64,000 nucleotides of DNA from Acanthosepion esculentum (lineage: Eukaryota > Mollusca > Cephalopoda > Sepiida > Sepiidae), in assembly GCA_964036315.1 (NCBI GenBank), contig CAXIWW010000817.1, positions 7,165,501-7,229,500 of the forward strand, written 5' to 3'. A model generated the notes under the pieces. That model was not told the origin of the DNA, made no database searches, and saw only the letters and a list, made by a program, of their open reading frames with translations. Within the stretch, counting starts at the first letter, position 1; the number at the start of each line of letters is the position of its first letter. The position numbers and the translations under genes were made by a program. Below, piece after piece: positions 37,064 through 48,311 of this stretch.

Positions 37064-39373
37064 ACAAAAGAGCCAGGCGTATTCGGCTTGTAGCAGGCTG
37101 AGATTGCTTGTAAGGCAGTTTTTTAAAAAAAGACTGTAGATGTCGTTTTGTAGCAGCGTGAGATTGCTTGTAAGGCAGTTGCCACAAATGAGCCAGGAGA
37201 ATTGGGTTTGCTGCAGCCTGAGATTGCTTGTAAGGCCGTTATCACAATAGAGCCAGGAGAGTTCGGCTTGTAGCAGCCTGAGATTGCTTGCAAGGCAGTT
37301 CCCACAAAAGAGCCAGGAGAAATCGGTTCGTAGACGCCTGGGATTGCTTGTAAGGTAATTCGCACAAAAAGCCAGGAGAATTCATATTGCTGCAGCCTGA
37401 GAATGCTTGTAAGGTAGATGCCAGAAATGAGCCAGGGGAAATCGGTTCGTAGCAGCCTGGGAATGCTTGTAAGACAATTATAACAAAAAGTCAGGAGAAT
37501 TGGACTAGCGGCAGCCTGAGATTGCTTGTAAGGCAGTTGTCACAATAGAGACATGAGAATTCGTCTTGTAGCAGCCTGAGATTGCTTGTAAGGCAGTTAC
37601 CACAAAAGAACCAGGAGAAATCGGCACGTAGCCGCCTGGGATTGCTTTTAAGGCAATTGGCACAAAAAATCAGGAGAACTGTCCCGGCAGCAGCCTGAGA
37701 TTGCTTGTAAGGCAGTTTTCACAAAAGAGCCAAGAGAAGTCGGCTCGTATCAGCCTGACATTGCTTGTAAGGCAGTTGTCACAAAAGCGCCAGGAGAATT
37801 CGGCTTGTAGCAGCCTGAGATTTCTTGTAAGGCAGTTGCCACAAAAGGGCCAGGAGAAATCGGCTCGTAGCCGCCTTGGAGTGCTTCTAAGGCAATTCGC
37901 ACAAAAAAGCCAGGAGAATTCATATTGCTGCAGACTGAGAATGCTTGTAAGACAGATGCCAAAAATGAGCCTGGAGAAATGCTTCGTAGCAGCCTGGGAT
38001 TGCTTGTAAGGCAATTGGCACAAAAAGTCAGGAGAATTGGACTAGCAGCAGCCTGAGATTGCTTGTAAGGCAGATACCACAAAAGAGCCAGGAGAAATCG
38101 GCACGTGGCCGCCTGGGATTACTTTTAAAGCAATTGGCACAAAAAGTCAGGAGAATATGGCTGGATCCAGCCTGAGATTGCTTGTAAGGCAGTTGTCATA
38201 GAAGAGCCAGGCTCGTAGAAACCTGAGATTGCTTGGAAGGCAGTTGGCAGAATAGAGGCAGGAGAAATCGGCTTGTAGCAACCTGAGATCCTTTGTAAGA
38301 CAGTTTTCACAAATTGCCCGATGAAGTCGGCCCATAGCAGCCTGAGATTGCTTGTAAGACAGTTTTCACAGAAGAGCCAGCAGGTGTAGGCTTGTATTAG
38401 CCTGAGATTGTTGTAAGGCAGTTTTCACAAAAGAGCCAGGATATGTCGTTTTGTAGCAGCCTGAGACTGCTTGTAAGGCAGTTGCCTCAAAAGAGCAAGG
38501 CGTATTCGGCTTGTAGTAGCCTGAGATTTCATGTAAGGCAGTTTTCACAAAAGTCTTAAGAGAAATCGGATCATAGCAGCCTGACATTGCTTGTAAGGGA
38601 GTTGTCACAAAAGAGCCAGTAGAATTCGTCTTATAGCAGCCTGAGATTGCTTGTAAGGTAGTCGCCACAAAAGAGGCTTGAGAAATCGGCTCGTAGCAGC
38701 CTGGGATTATTTTGTAAGGCAATTGGCAAAAAAGCCAGGAACATTGGGCTTGCTGCAGCCTGAGATTGCTTGTAATGCAGTTGTCCTAAAAGTGCCAGCA
38801 GGTGTAGGCTTGTAGAAGAATGAGATTGCTTGTAAGGCAATTTTCACAAATCTCCCAGGAGAACCGGCTCGTAAAATCCTAAGATTGCGTGTAAGGCACT
38901 TTCCACAAAAAGCCAGGAGAAATGGGCTCGTAGCAGCCTGAGATTGCTTGTAAGGCAGGTGTCACAAAAGAGCCAGGCGTATTCGGATTGTAGCAGCCTG
39001 AGATTGCTTGTAAGGCTGTTTTCAAAAAATGAGCCAGGAGAATTGGGCTTGCTGCAACCTGAGATTCGTTGTAAGGCAGTTGTCACAACAAGCCAGGAGA
39101 AATGGGCTCGTAGCTGCGTGGGATTGCTTGTAAGGCAAATGGCACAAAAAGCCAGGAGAATTAGCTTGCTGCAGCCTGAGATTGATTGTAAGGCAGTTGT
39201 CACAAAACAGTCAGGAGATGTCGATTTTTAGCAACCTGAGATTGATTTTAGCGCAGTTTTCACAGAAGAGCCAGCAGGTGTGGGCTTGTATCAGCCTGAG
39301 ATTGCTTGTAAGGCAGGTTTCACAAAAGAGCCAGGAAATGCCGTTTTGTAGCAGCCTGAGATTGCTTGTAAGG
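37064..39373 (-). repeat. S60 satellite array (-)
   Basis: About 38 monomers of 60 bp, reading GAGATTGCTTGTAAGGCAG on the + strand. Monomers vary in a patchwork way (AGAGCCAGGAGAA..., AGAGCCAGGCGTATTCGGC...), with occasional losses of 5-20 bp. All three frames on each strand are largely free of stops because 60 is divisible by three; the translations are repeat by-products. The left border with M shares TTTC between partners (37,060-37,063). The right border joins S395 at GTAAGGGATTTTTC, where AGG is shared. Confidence 0.96.
38600..39364 (-). repeat. S60 segment duplicated at 46.2-47.06 kb
   Basis: Shares a specific run of variant monomers with 46,240-47,063: GTAGTCGCCACAAAAGAGGC at 38,658 and about 46,303; TTTTCACAAATCTCCCAGGA; CCTAAGATTGCG; TGTCGATTTTTAGCAACC; AGGAAATGCCGTTTTG at 39,333 and 47,033. 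Offsets grow from 7,645 to 7,700 bp because of small indels. Both copies stop where S395 begins. Confidence 0.9.
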
Positions 39374-40217
39374 GATTTTTCATTTGGTCAGATAGTAAAA
39401 AGTACAGCTTTCACCAGGTGCGCGGTATGTCGTCTGACAATTTACAGCGTCCGAATTCCAGTCCGCACAATAAGACTGCCTTTCTAATTTTGCTTTTTTA
39501 TAGAATCCACAAAATATTGCTGTCCAATTGTCGCGAATCTCTTGCCTTATCCATAATTACTAAAGTTTTTTCGACACCTTGATTAGAGTCGAGTCGAAAT
39601 TCAACGGTATGGGGACTAGTGTTAGCTCATTTGCGGAAATTGTCATGCGGATCTAAACTAGGTAATCAGTCATATTTCACTTGTTTATAACTTTTTTCCA
39701 GTAAAAGAAATATTTTCAAAATGGGTATCAAATTGTGTGCAATTATGTCTTTGGTCTATGAATAGAGGGATTTTTCATTTGGTCAGATAGTAAAAAGTAC
39801 AGCTTTGCCCATGTGCGCGGTATGTCGTCTGACAATTTACAGCGTCCGAATTCCAGTCTGAACAATAAGACTGCCTTTCTAATTTTGCTTTTTTATAGAA
39901 TCCACAAAATATTGCTGTCCAATTGTCGAGAATTTCTTGCCTTATCCATAATTACTAAAGTTTTTTCGACACCTTGATTAGAGTCGAGTCCAAATTCAAC
40001 GGTATGGGAACCCTTGTTAGCTAATTTGCGGAAATTGTCATGCGGCCCTAAATTAGAAATCAGTCATATTTCACTTCTTTATAACTTTTTTCCAGTAAAA
40101 GAAATATTTTCAAAAAGGGTATCAAATTGTGTGCAATTATTTGGTTGGTCTATGTTTACAGGGATTTTTCATTTGGTCAGATAGTAAAAAGTACAGCTTT
40201 CACCAGGTGCGCGGTAT
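39374..40217 (+). repeat. S395 satellite, (+) part
   Basis: Two full monomers and part of a third. CCGAATTCCA occurs at 39,451 and 39,846 (period 395 bp). Monomers are AT-rich with T/A tracts, such as TATAACTTTTTTCCAGTAAA and AAATATTTTCAAAATGGGTA, and a conserved GC patch (TGCGCGGTATGTCGTCTGAC). No open frame of interest, and I see no terminal inverted repeats or target-site duplications around it. Confidence 0.95.
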
Positions 40218-40305
40218 TGTGAAAATTAGAAATGCAGTCTTATTGTGCACACTGGAATTCGGACGCTGTAAATTGTCAGACGACATACGGCGCACATGGT
40301 GAAAT
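40195..40305. other. Head-to-head flip in S395 (hairpin centre)
   Basis: The S395 array reverses at GCGCGGTAT/TGTGAAAATTAG (40,217/40,218). CACCAGGTGCGCGGTAT at 40,201-40,217 is followed 67 bp later by its near-complement ATACGGCGCACATGGTG (40,285-40,301). Complementarity continues outwards through the arrays on both sides, so single strands could fold into a long imperfect hairpin. Confidence 0.9.
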
Positions 40306-43300
40306 CTGTACTTTTTACTATCTGAGAAAATGAAAAATCCATGTATACATAGACCAACCAAATAATTGCAAACAATTTGATACCCATTTTGAAAATATTT
40401 CTTTTACTGGAAAAACGTTATAAAAGAGTGAAATATGACTCATTTCCCAGTTTAGGGCCGCGTGACAATTTCCGCAAATGAGCTAACACTAATCCCCATA
40501 CCGTTGAATTTCGCCTCGACTCTATTCAAGATTTCGAAAAAAACTTTTGTAATTATGGATAAGGTAAGAAATTCCCGACAATTGTACATCAATATTTTGT
40601 GGATTCTATAAAAAGGAAAAATTAGACATGCATTCTTATTGGGCACACTGGAATTCGGACGCTGTAAATTGTCAGACGACAAACCGCGCACATGGTGAAA
40701 GCTGTCCTTTTTACTATCTGAGCAAATGAAAAATCCCTGTATACATAGACAAGTCAGATAATTGCACTCAATTTCATACCCATTTTGAAAATATATCTTT
40801 TACTGGAAAAAAGTTATAAACAAGTGAAATATGACATATTTCCAAGTTTAGGGCCGCATGACAATTTCCGAAAATGAGCTAACACAAGTCCCCATACCGT
40901 TGAATTTCGACACGACTCTAATCAAGGTGTCGAAAAAACTTTTGTAATTAGGGATAAGGCAAGAAATTATGGATAAGGTAAGAAATTCCCGACAATTGGA
41001 CACCAATATTTTGTGGATTCTATAAAAAGGAAAATTACAAATGCATTCTTATTGTGCACACTGGAATTCGGACGCTGTAAATTGTCAGACGACATACCGC
41101 GCACCTGGTGAAAGATGTACTATTTACTATCTGAGTAAAAGAAAAATCCCTGTATACATACAAAAATCAAAAAATGCACACAATTTGATACACATTATGA
41201 AAATATTTCTTTTACTGGAAAAAAGTTATAATCACGTGAATTATGACTGATTACCCATTTAGGTCCGCATGACAATTTCCGCAAATGAGCTAACACAATT
41301 CCCCACACCTTTGAATTTAACTTCGACTCTATTCAAGGTGTCGAGAAACCTTTTGTAATTATGGATTAAGGCAAGAAATTCCCGACAATTTCAGACCAAT
41401 ATATTGTGGATTCTATAAAAAGGCAAAATTGGAAATGCAGTCTTATTGTGCACACTTGAATTCGGACGCTGTAAATTGTCAGACGACATAACGCGCACAT
41501 GGTGAAAGCTGTACTTTTTACTATCTGAGCAAATGAAAAATCCCTGTATACATAGACAAATCCAATCATTGCACACAATGTGATACCCATTTTGAAAATA
41601 TTTCTTTTACTGGAAAAAAGTTATAAACAAGTGAAACATCATTGATTTACCAGTTTAGGGCCGCATGACAATATCCGCAAATGAGCTAACACAAGTCCCC
41701 ATTCCATTGAATTTTGACTCGACTCTAATCAAGGTGTCGAAAAAACTTTTGTAATTATGGATAAGGCAAGAAATTCCCGACAATTCTACAGCAATATTTT
41801 GTGGATTCGATAAAAAGGAAAAATTAGAAATGCAGTCTTATAGTATACACTGGAATTCGGACGCTGTAAATTGTCAGACGACATAACGCGCACATGGTGA
41901 AAGCTGTACTTTTTACTATCTGAGAAAATGAAAAATCCCTGTAAACATAGACAAATCAAATAATTGCACACAATTTGATACCCATTGTGAAAATATTTCT
42001 TTTACCGGAAAAAAGTTATAAACAAGTGAATTAAGACTGATTTCCCCGTTTAGGTCCGCATGAAAATTGACGCAAATGAGCAAACACTAGTCCCCATAGC
42101 GTTGAATTTCGCCAAGACTCTATTCAATGTGTCGAAAAAACTTTTGTAATTATGGATAAGGCAAGAAATTTTCGACAATTGGAAGCCAATATTTTGTGGA
42201 TTCGATAAAAAGGAAAAATTATAAATGCAGTTTTATTGTGCACACTTGAATTCGGACGCTGTAAATCGTCAGGCGACATACCGCGCACATGGTGGTAGCT
42301 GTAACTTTTACTATCTGGCCAAATCAAATATCCCAGTTAACATAGACAAATGAAATAATTGCACACAATTTAATACCCATTTTGAAAATATTTCTTTTCC
42401 CGGAAAAAAGTTATAAACAAGTGAATTAAGACTGATTTCCCCGTTTAGGTCCGCATGAAAATTGACGCAAATGAGCAAACACTAGTCCCCATACCGTTGA
42501 ATTTCGCCTCGACTCTATTCAAGGTGTCGAAAAAACTTTTGTAATTATGGATAAGGTAAGAAATTCCCGACAATTGGACACCAATATTTTGTGGATTCGA
42601 TAAAAAGGAAAAATTAGAAATGCAGTCTTATTGTGCACACTGGAATTCGGACGCTGTAAATTGTCAGACGACATACCGCGCACATGCTGAAAGTTGTACT
42701 TGTTACTATCTGACCAAATAAAAAATCCCTGTAATCATAGACAAATCAAATAATTTCACACAATTTGATAACCATTTGGAAAATATTTAATTTACTGGAA
42801 AAACGTTATAAACAAGTGAATTATGACTGATTTCCCAGTTTAGGGCCGCATGACAATTTCCGAAAATGAGCTAACACTAGTCCCCATACCGTTGAATTTC
42901 GCCTCGACTCTATTCAAAGTGTCGAAAAACTTTTGTAATTATGGATAAGGTAAGAAATTTGCGACAATTGGACACCAATATTTTGTGGATTCGATAAAAA
43001 GGAAAAATTAGAAATGCAGTTTTATTTTGCACACTGGAATTCGGACGCTGTAAATTGTCAGAAGACATACCGAGCAAATGAAAAATCCCTGTATACATAG
43101 ACAAATCAAATAATTGCACACAATTTGATACCTATTTTGAATATATTTCTTCTACTGGAAAAAAGTTACAAACAAGTGAAATATGACTGATTTCCCAGTT
43201 TAGGGCCGCATGACAATTTCAGCAAATGAGCTAACACATGTCCCCATACCGTTGAATTTCGACTCGACTCTAATCAATGTGTTGAAAAAACTTTTGTAAT

Positions 43301-43306
43301 TATGGA
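40218..43306 (-). repeat. S395 satellite, (-) part
   Basis: About eight monomers. The GAATTCGG landmark recurs near 40,255, 40,651, 41,064, 41,458, 41,853, 42,248, 42,643 and 43,037, giving spacings of about 395 bp. The one 413-bp spacing includes a repeated AAGAAATTATGGATAAGGTA stretch (40,950-40,990). A monomer near 43,060 lacks about 40 bp between ACATACCG and AGCAAATGAAAAATCC. The array ends at ATTATGGATAAGGCA, fused to S60. Confidence 0.95.
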
Positions 43307-46300
43307 TAAGGCAGTTGTCACAAAAGAGAAGGAGATGACGATTTGTAGCAGCCTGATATTTCTTGCAAGGCAATTTCACAAAAGTGCCAGGCGTATTCGG
43401 CTTGTAGCGGCCTGAGATTGCTTGTAAGACAGGTGTAACAAAAGAGTCAGCATATGTCGATTTGTAGCGGCCTGAGATTCTTGTAAGGCAGTTTCAGAAA
43501 AGAGCCATGCGTATTCGGCTTTTAGCAGGCTGAGATTGCTTGTATGGCAGTTTTAAAAAAAGAGACAGGAGATGTCGTTTGTAGCAGCCTGAGATTACTT
43601 TTAAGGCAGATTTCACAAAAGAGCCAAGAGAAGTCGGCTCGTAGCAGCCTGACATTGCTTGTAAGGCAGTTGTCATAAAAGCGCCAGGAGAATTCGGCTG
43701 AGATTACTTGTAAAGCAGTTTTCACAAAAGAGACAAGAGAAGTCGGGTCGTAGACTCCTGGGATTGCTTGTAAGGCAATTTGCACAAGAGAGCCCGGAGA
43801 ATTCGGCTTACAGCAGCCTGAGATTGCTTGTAAGGCAGTTACCACAAAAGAGCCAGGAGAAACAGGCACGTAGCCGTCTGGGAGTGCTTTTAAGGCAATT
43901 GGTACACAAAGTCAGGAGAACTGTCCTGGCGGCAGCCTGAGATTGCTTGTAATGCAGTTGTCACAAAAGAGACAGGAGATCTCGATTTGTAGCGGCTTGA
44001 TATTACTTGGAAGGCAGTTTTCACAAAAGAGCCAAGAGAAGTCGGTTTGTAGTAGCCTGACATTGCTTGTAAGGCAGTTGTCACAAAAGCGCCAGGAGAA
44101 TTCGGCTTGTAGCAGCCGGAGATTACTTGCAAAGCAGTTTTCACAAAAGAGCCAAGAGAAGTCGGCTCGTAGCAGCCTGACATTGATTGTAAGGCAGTTG
44201 TCATAAAAGCACCAGGAGAATTCGGCTTATAGCAGCCTGAGATTTCTTGTAAGGTAGTTGCCACAAAAGCGCCAGGAGAAATCGGCTCGTGCCCGCCTGG
44301 GATTGCTTGTAAGGCAATTCGTAAAAAAAGCCAGGAGAATTCATATTGCTGCAGCCTGAGAATGCTTGTAAGGCAGATGCCACAAATGAGCCAGGAGAAA
44401 TTGGTTCGTAGCAGCCTGGGATTGGTTGTAAGGCAATTAGCACAAAAATCAGGAGAATTGGACTAGCGTCAGCCTGAGATTTCTTCTAAGGCAGTTGTCA
44501 CAAAATTGCCAGTATATGTCGATTTGTAGCGGCCTGACTTAGCTTGAAAGGCAGTTTCACAAAATTGCCAGGCGTATTCGGCTTATAGCAGGCTGAGATT
44601 GCTTCTAAGGCAGTTTTTATAAAAAGAGACAGGAGATGTCGTTTTCTAGCAATCTGAGATTGCTTTTTAGGCAGTTTTTACAAAAGAGACAAGAGAAGTC
44701 GGCTCGTAGACGCCTGGGATTGATTGTAAGGCAATTTGCACAAAAGAGCCAGGAGAATTCGGCTTGCAGCAGCCTGAGATTGCTTGCAAAGCAGTTCCCA
44801 CAAATGAGCCAGGCGAAATCGCCTGGGATTGCTTGTAAGGCAATTGGCACAAAATGCTAGGGGAATTGGGATTGCTGCAGCCTGAGATTGCTTGTAAGGC
44901 AGTTGTCACAATAGAACTAGGTGAATTCGGCATGTATCAGCCTGGGATGGATTGTAAGGCAGTTACCACAAAACAGCCAGGAGAAATCGTCACGTAGCCG
45001 CCTGGGATTGCTTTTTAAAGCAATTGGCACAAAAGGTAATTGGCCTAGCGGCAGCCTGATATTGCTTGTAAGACAGTTCGCAAAAAAGAGACAGTAGATG
45101 TCGATTTGTAGCGGCCTGAGATTGCTTGCAAGGCAGTTTCACAAAAGAGACAGGCGTATTCATCTTGTTACAGGCTGAGATTGCTTGTAAGGCAGTTTTC
45201 ACAAAAGCGACAGGAGATGTGGGTTTGTAGCAGCCTGAGATTGCTTGTAAGGCAGTTTTCACAAAAGAGCCATGAGAAGCCGGCTCGTAGCATCCAGATT
45301 TTGCTTGTAAAGCAGTTGTCTCAAGAGAGCCAGGAGAATTCGGCTTGTAGCAGCCTGAGATTGCTTGTAAGGCAGTTGCCACAAAAGAGCCAGGAGAAAT
45401 CGGCTCGTGGCCGCCTGGGATTGCTTGTAAGGCAATTGGCACAAAAAGCCAGGAGAATTGGGATTGCTGCTGCCTGAGATTGCTTGTACTGCAGTTTTCA
45501 CAAAAGAGACCGGAGATGTCGTTTTGTATCAGTCTGACATTACTTGTAAGGCAGTTTTCACAAAAGCGCCAAGAGAATTCGGCTTGTAGCAGCCTGAGTT
45601 TGCTTGTAAGACAGTTGCCACAAAAGAGCCAGGAGAAATCGGCTCGTAGGTGCCTGGGATTGCTTGTAAGCCAATTGGCACAAAAAGCCAAAAGATGGCT
45701 TGTAAAACAGTTTTCACAAACGAACTAAGAGAAGTCGGCTCGTAGCAGCCTGAAATTGCTTGTAAGGCAGTTGCCAAAATAGAGCCAGAAAAAATCGGCT
45801 TGTAGCAGCCTGAGTTTGCTTGTAAGCCACTTGTCCTAGAAGAGCCAGGCGTAGTCGGCCCGTAGCATCCTGAGATTGCTTGTAAGGCAGTTCTCACAAA
45901 AGATCCAGGAGAATTCGTCTTGTAGAGGCCTGAGATTACTTGTAAGGCAGTTGCCACAAAAGAGCCAGGTGAAATACGCTCGTAGCAGCCTGGGATTACT
46001 TGTAAGGCAATTGGCAAAAAAGCCAGGATAATTGGGCTTGCTGCAGCCTGAGATTGCTTGTAAGGCAGTTGCCACAAAAGAGAAAGGCGTAGTCAGCTTG
46101 TAGTAGCCTGAGATTTCTTGTAAGGTAGTTGTCACGAAAGAGCCAGGAGATCGATTTGTTGCAGCCGTAGATTGCTTGTAAGGCATTTGTCATAGAAGAT
46201 CCAGGCGTAGTCGGCTCGTAGCAGCCTGAGATTGCTTGGAAGTAAGTTGTCACAAAAGAGTCAGTAGAATTCGTCTTGTAGCAGCCTGAGATTGCTTGTA

Positions 46301-47063
46301 AGGTAGTCGCCACAAAAGAGGCTTGAGAAATCGGCTCGTAGCAGCCTGGGATTATTTTGTAAGGCAATTGGCAAAAAAGCCAGGAACATTGGGCTTGCTG
46401 CAGCCTGAGATTGCTTGTAAGGCATTTGTCACGAAAGAGCCAGGAGATCGATTTTTTAGCAGCCTGAGATTGCTTGTAATGCAGTTGTCCTAAAAGTGCC
46501 AGCAGGTGTAGGCTTGTAGAAGAATGAGATTGCTTGTAAGGCAATTTTCACAAATCTCCCAGGAGAACCGGCTCGTAGAATCCTAAGATTGCGTGTAAGG
46601 CACTTTCCACAAAAAGACAGGAGAAATGGGCTCGTAGCTGAGATTGCTTGTAAGGCAGGTGTCACAAAAGAGCCAGACGTATTCGGATTGTAGCAGCCTG
46701 AGATTGCTTGTAAGGCTGTTTTCAAAAAATGAGCCAGGAGAATTGGGCTTGCTGCAGCCTGAGATTCGTTGTAAGGCAGTTGTCACAACAAGCCAGGAGA
46801 AATGGGCTCGTAGCTGCGTGGGATTGCTTGTAAGGCAAATGGCACAAAAAGCCAGGAGAATTAGCTTGCTGCAGCCTGAGATTGATTGTAAGGCAGTTGT
46901 CACAAAACAGTCAGGAGATGTCGATTTTTAGCAACCTGAAATTGATTTTAGCTCAGTTTTCACAGAAGAGCCAGCAGGTGTGGGCTTGTATCAGCCTGAG
47001 ATTGCTTGTAAGGCAGGTTTCACAAAAGAGCCAGGAAATGCCGTTTTGTAGCAGCCTGAGATT
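43307..47063 (-). repeat. S60 satellite array (-), second block
   Basis: About 62 monomers of the 60-bp satellite in the same orientation as 37,064-39,373. The left border shares TAAGGCA between S395 and S60 (43,307-43,313), a 7-bp microhomology at the join. The right border is CAGCCTGAGATT/CCAGTGTGCAC, entering S395. Higher-order order is visible: the CATATTGCTGCAGCCTGAGA monomer (44,343), then the GATGCCACAAATGAGCC monomer, recurs at 37,388 and 37,926 and, inverted, at about 55,160 and 56,050. Confidence 0.96.
45470..46260 (-). repeat. S60 segment with inverted partner at 52.7-53.5 kb
   Basis: The ordered variants (a GATTTGTTGCAGCCGTAGAT monomer, a GGCGTAGTCAGCTTGTAG monomer, ATACGCTCGTAGC, GTCGGCCCGTAGCATCC and AAAAAGCCAAAAGA near 45,690) are found as reverse complements in reversed order between about 52,730 and 53,480. 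The two segments are inverted copies with small indels; for example, about 30 bp is missing near 45,695 relative to the partner. Confidence 0.88.
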
Positions 47064-48311
47064 CCAGTGTGCACAATAAGACTGCATTTCAAATTTTTCT
47101 TTTTATCGAATTCACAAAATATTGGTGTCAAAATGTCGGGAATTTTTTGACTTATGCATAATACCAAATGTTTTTTCTACACCTTGATAAGAGTCGAGGC
47201 GAAATTCAGCGATATGGGGACTTGTGTTAGCTCATTTGCGGAAATTTTCATGCGGCCCTCAACTGGGAAATCAGTCATCTTTCAGTTCTTTATAACTTTT
47301 TTCCATTAAAAGAAATATTTTAAAAATGGTTATCAATTTGTGTGCAATTATTTGATTTGTCTATGTTTACAGGGATTTTTCATTTGGTCAGATAGTAAAA
47401 AGTACAGCTTTCACCAGGTGCGCGGTATGTCGTCTGACTATTTACAGCGTCCGAATTCCAGTCCGCACAATAAGACTGCCTTTCTAATTTTGCTTTTTTA
47501 TAGAATCCACAAAATATTGCTGTCCAATTGTCGGGAATTTCTTGCCTTATCCATAATTACTAAAGTTTTTTCGACACCTTGATTAGAGTCGAGTCGAAAT
47601 TCAACGGTATGTGTACTTGTGTTAACTCATTTGCGGAAATTTTCATGCAGCCCTAAACAGGGAAATCAGTCATAATTCACTTGTTTATAACTTTTTTCCA
47701 GTAAAAGAAATATTTTCAAAATGGGTATCAAATTGTGTGCAATTATTTGGTTGGTCTATGTTTACAGGGATTTTTCATTTGCTCAGATAGTAAAAAGTAC
47801 AGCTTTCACCATGTGCGCCGTATGTCGTCTGACAATTTACAGCGTCCGAATTCCAGTGTGCACAATAAGACTGCATTTCTAATTGTTCCTTTTTATAGAA
47901 TTCAGAAAAATATTGGTGTCCAATTGTCGGGAATTTCCTGTCTTATACATGATTACAAAAGTTTCTCAACACCTTGATTAGAGTAGAGTCGAAATTCAAC
48001 GGAATGTTGAATTGTGTTAGTTCATTTGCGGAAATTGTCATGCGGCCCTAAACTGTGAAATCAGTCATATTTCACTTGTTTATAACTTTTTTCCAGTAAA
48101 AGAAATATTTTCAAAAAGGGTATCAAATTGTGTGCAATTATTTGGTTGGTCTATATATACAGGGATTTTTCATTTGGTCAGATAGTAAAAAGTACAGCAT
48201 TCACCTAATTAAAAAAGTTTTTTTTGACACCTTGATTAGAGTCGATTCGAAATTCAACGGTATTGGGACTTGTGTTAGCTCATTTGCGGAAATTGTCATG
48301 CGGCCCTAAAC
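47064..48311 (+). repeat. S395 satellite (+), second block
   Basis: About three monomers in (+) orientation, with CCGAATTCCA at 47,451 and 47,846. The last one is internally truncated: AGCATTCACC is joined to TAATTAAAAAAG near 48,208, removing roughly 150 bp. The block ends at GCGGCCCTAAAC, where S73 starts. It begins mid-monomer at CCAGTGTGCACAATAAG. Confidence 0.94.

Noticed and set aside
37064..39373. tRNA-like or small RNA gene within S60 monomers
   Set aside because: No cloverleaf with A and B boxes could be recognised; the apparent structure is only the monomer period.
39374..43306. Foldback or MITE-type transposon because of the inverted S395 halves
   Set aside because: The halves are multi-monomer tandem arrays with no defined termini or target-site duplications; a flip within an array explains them.
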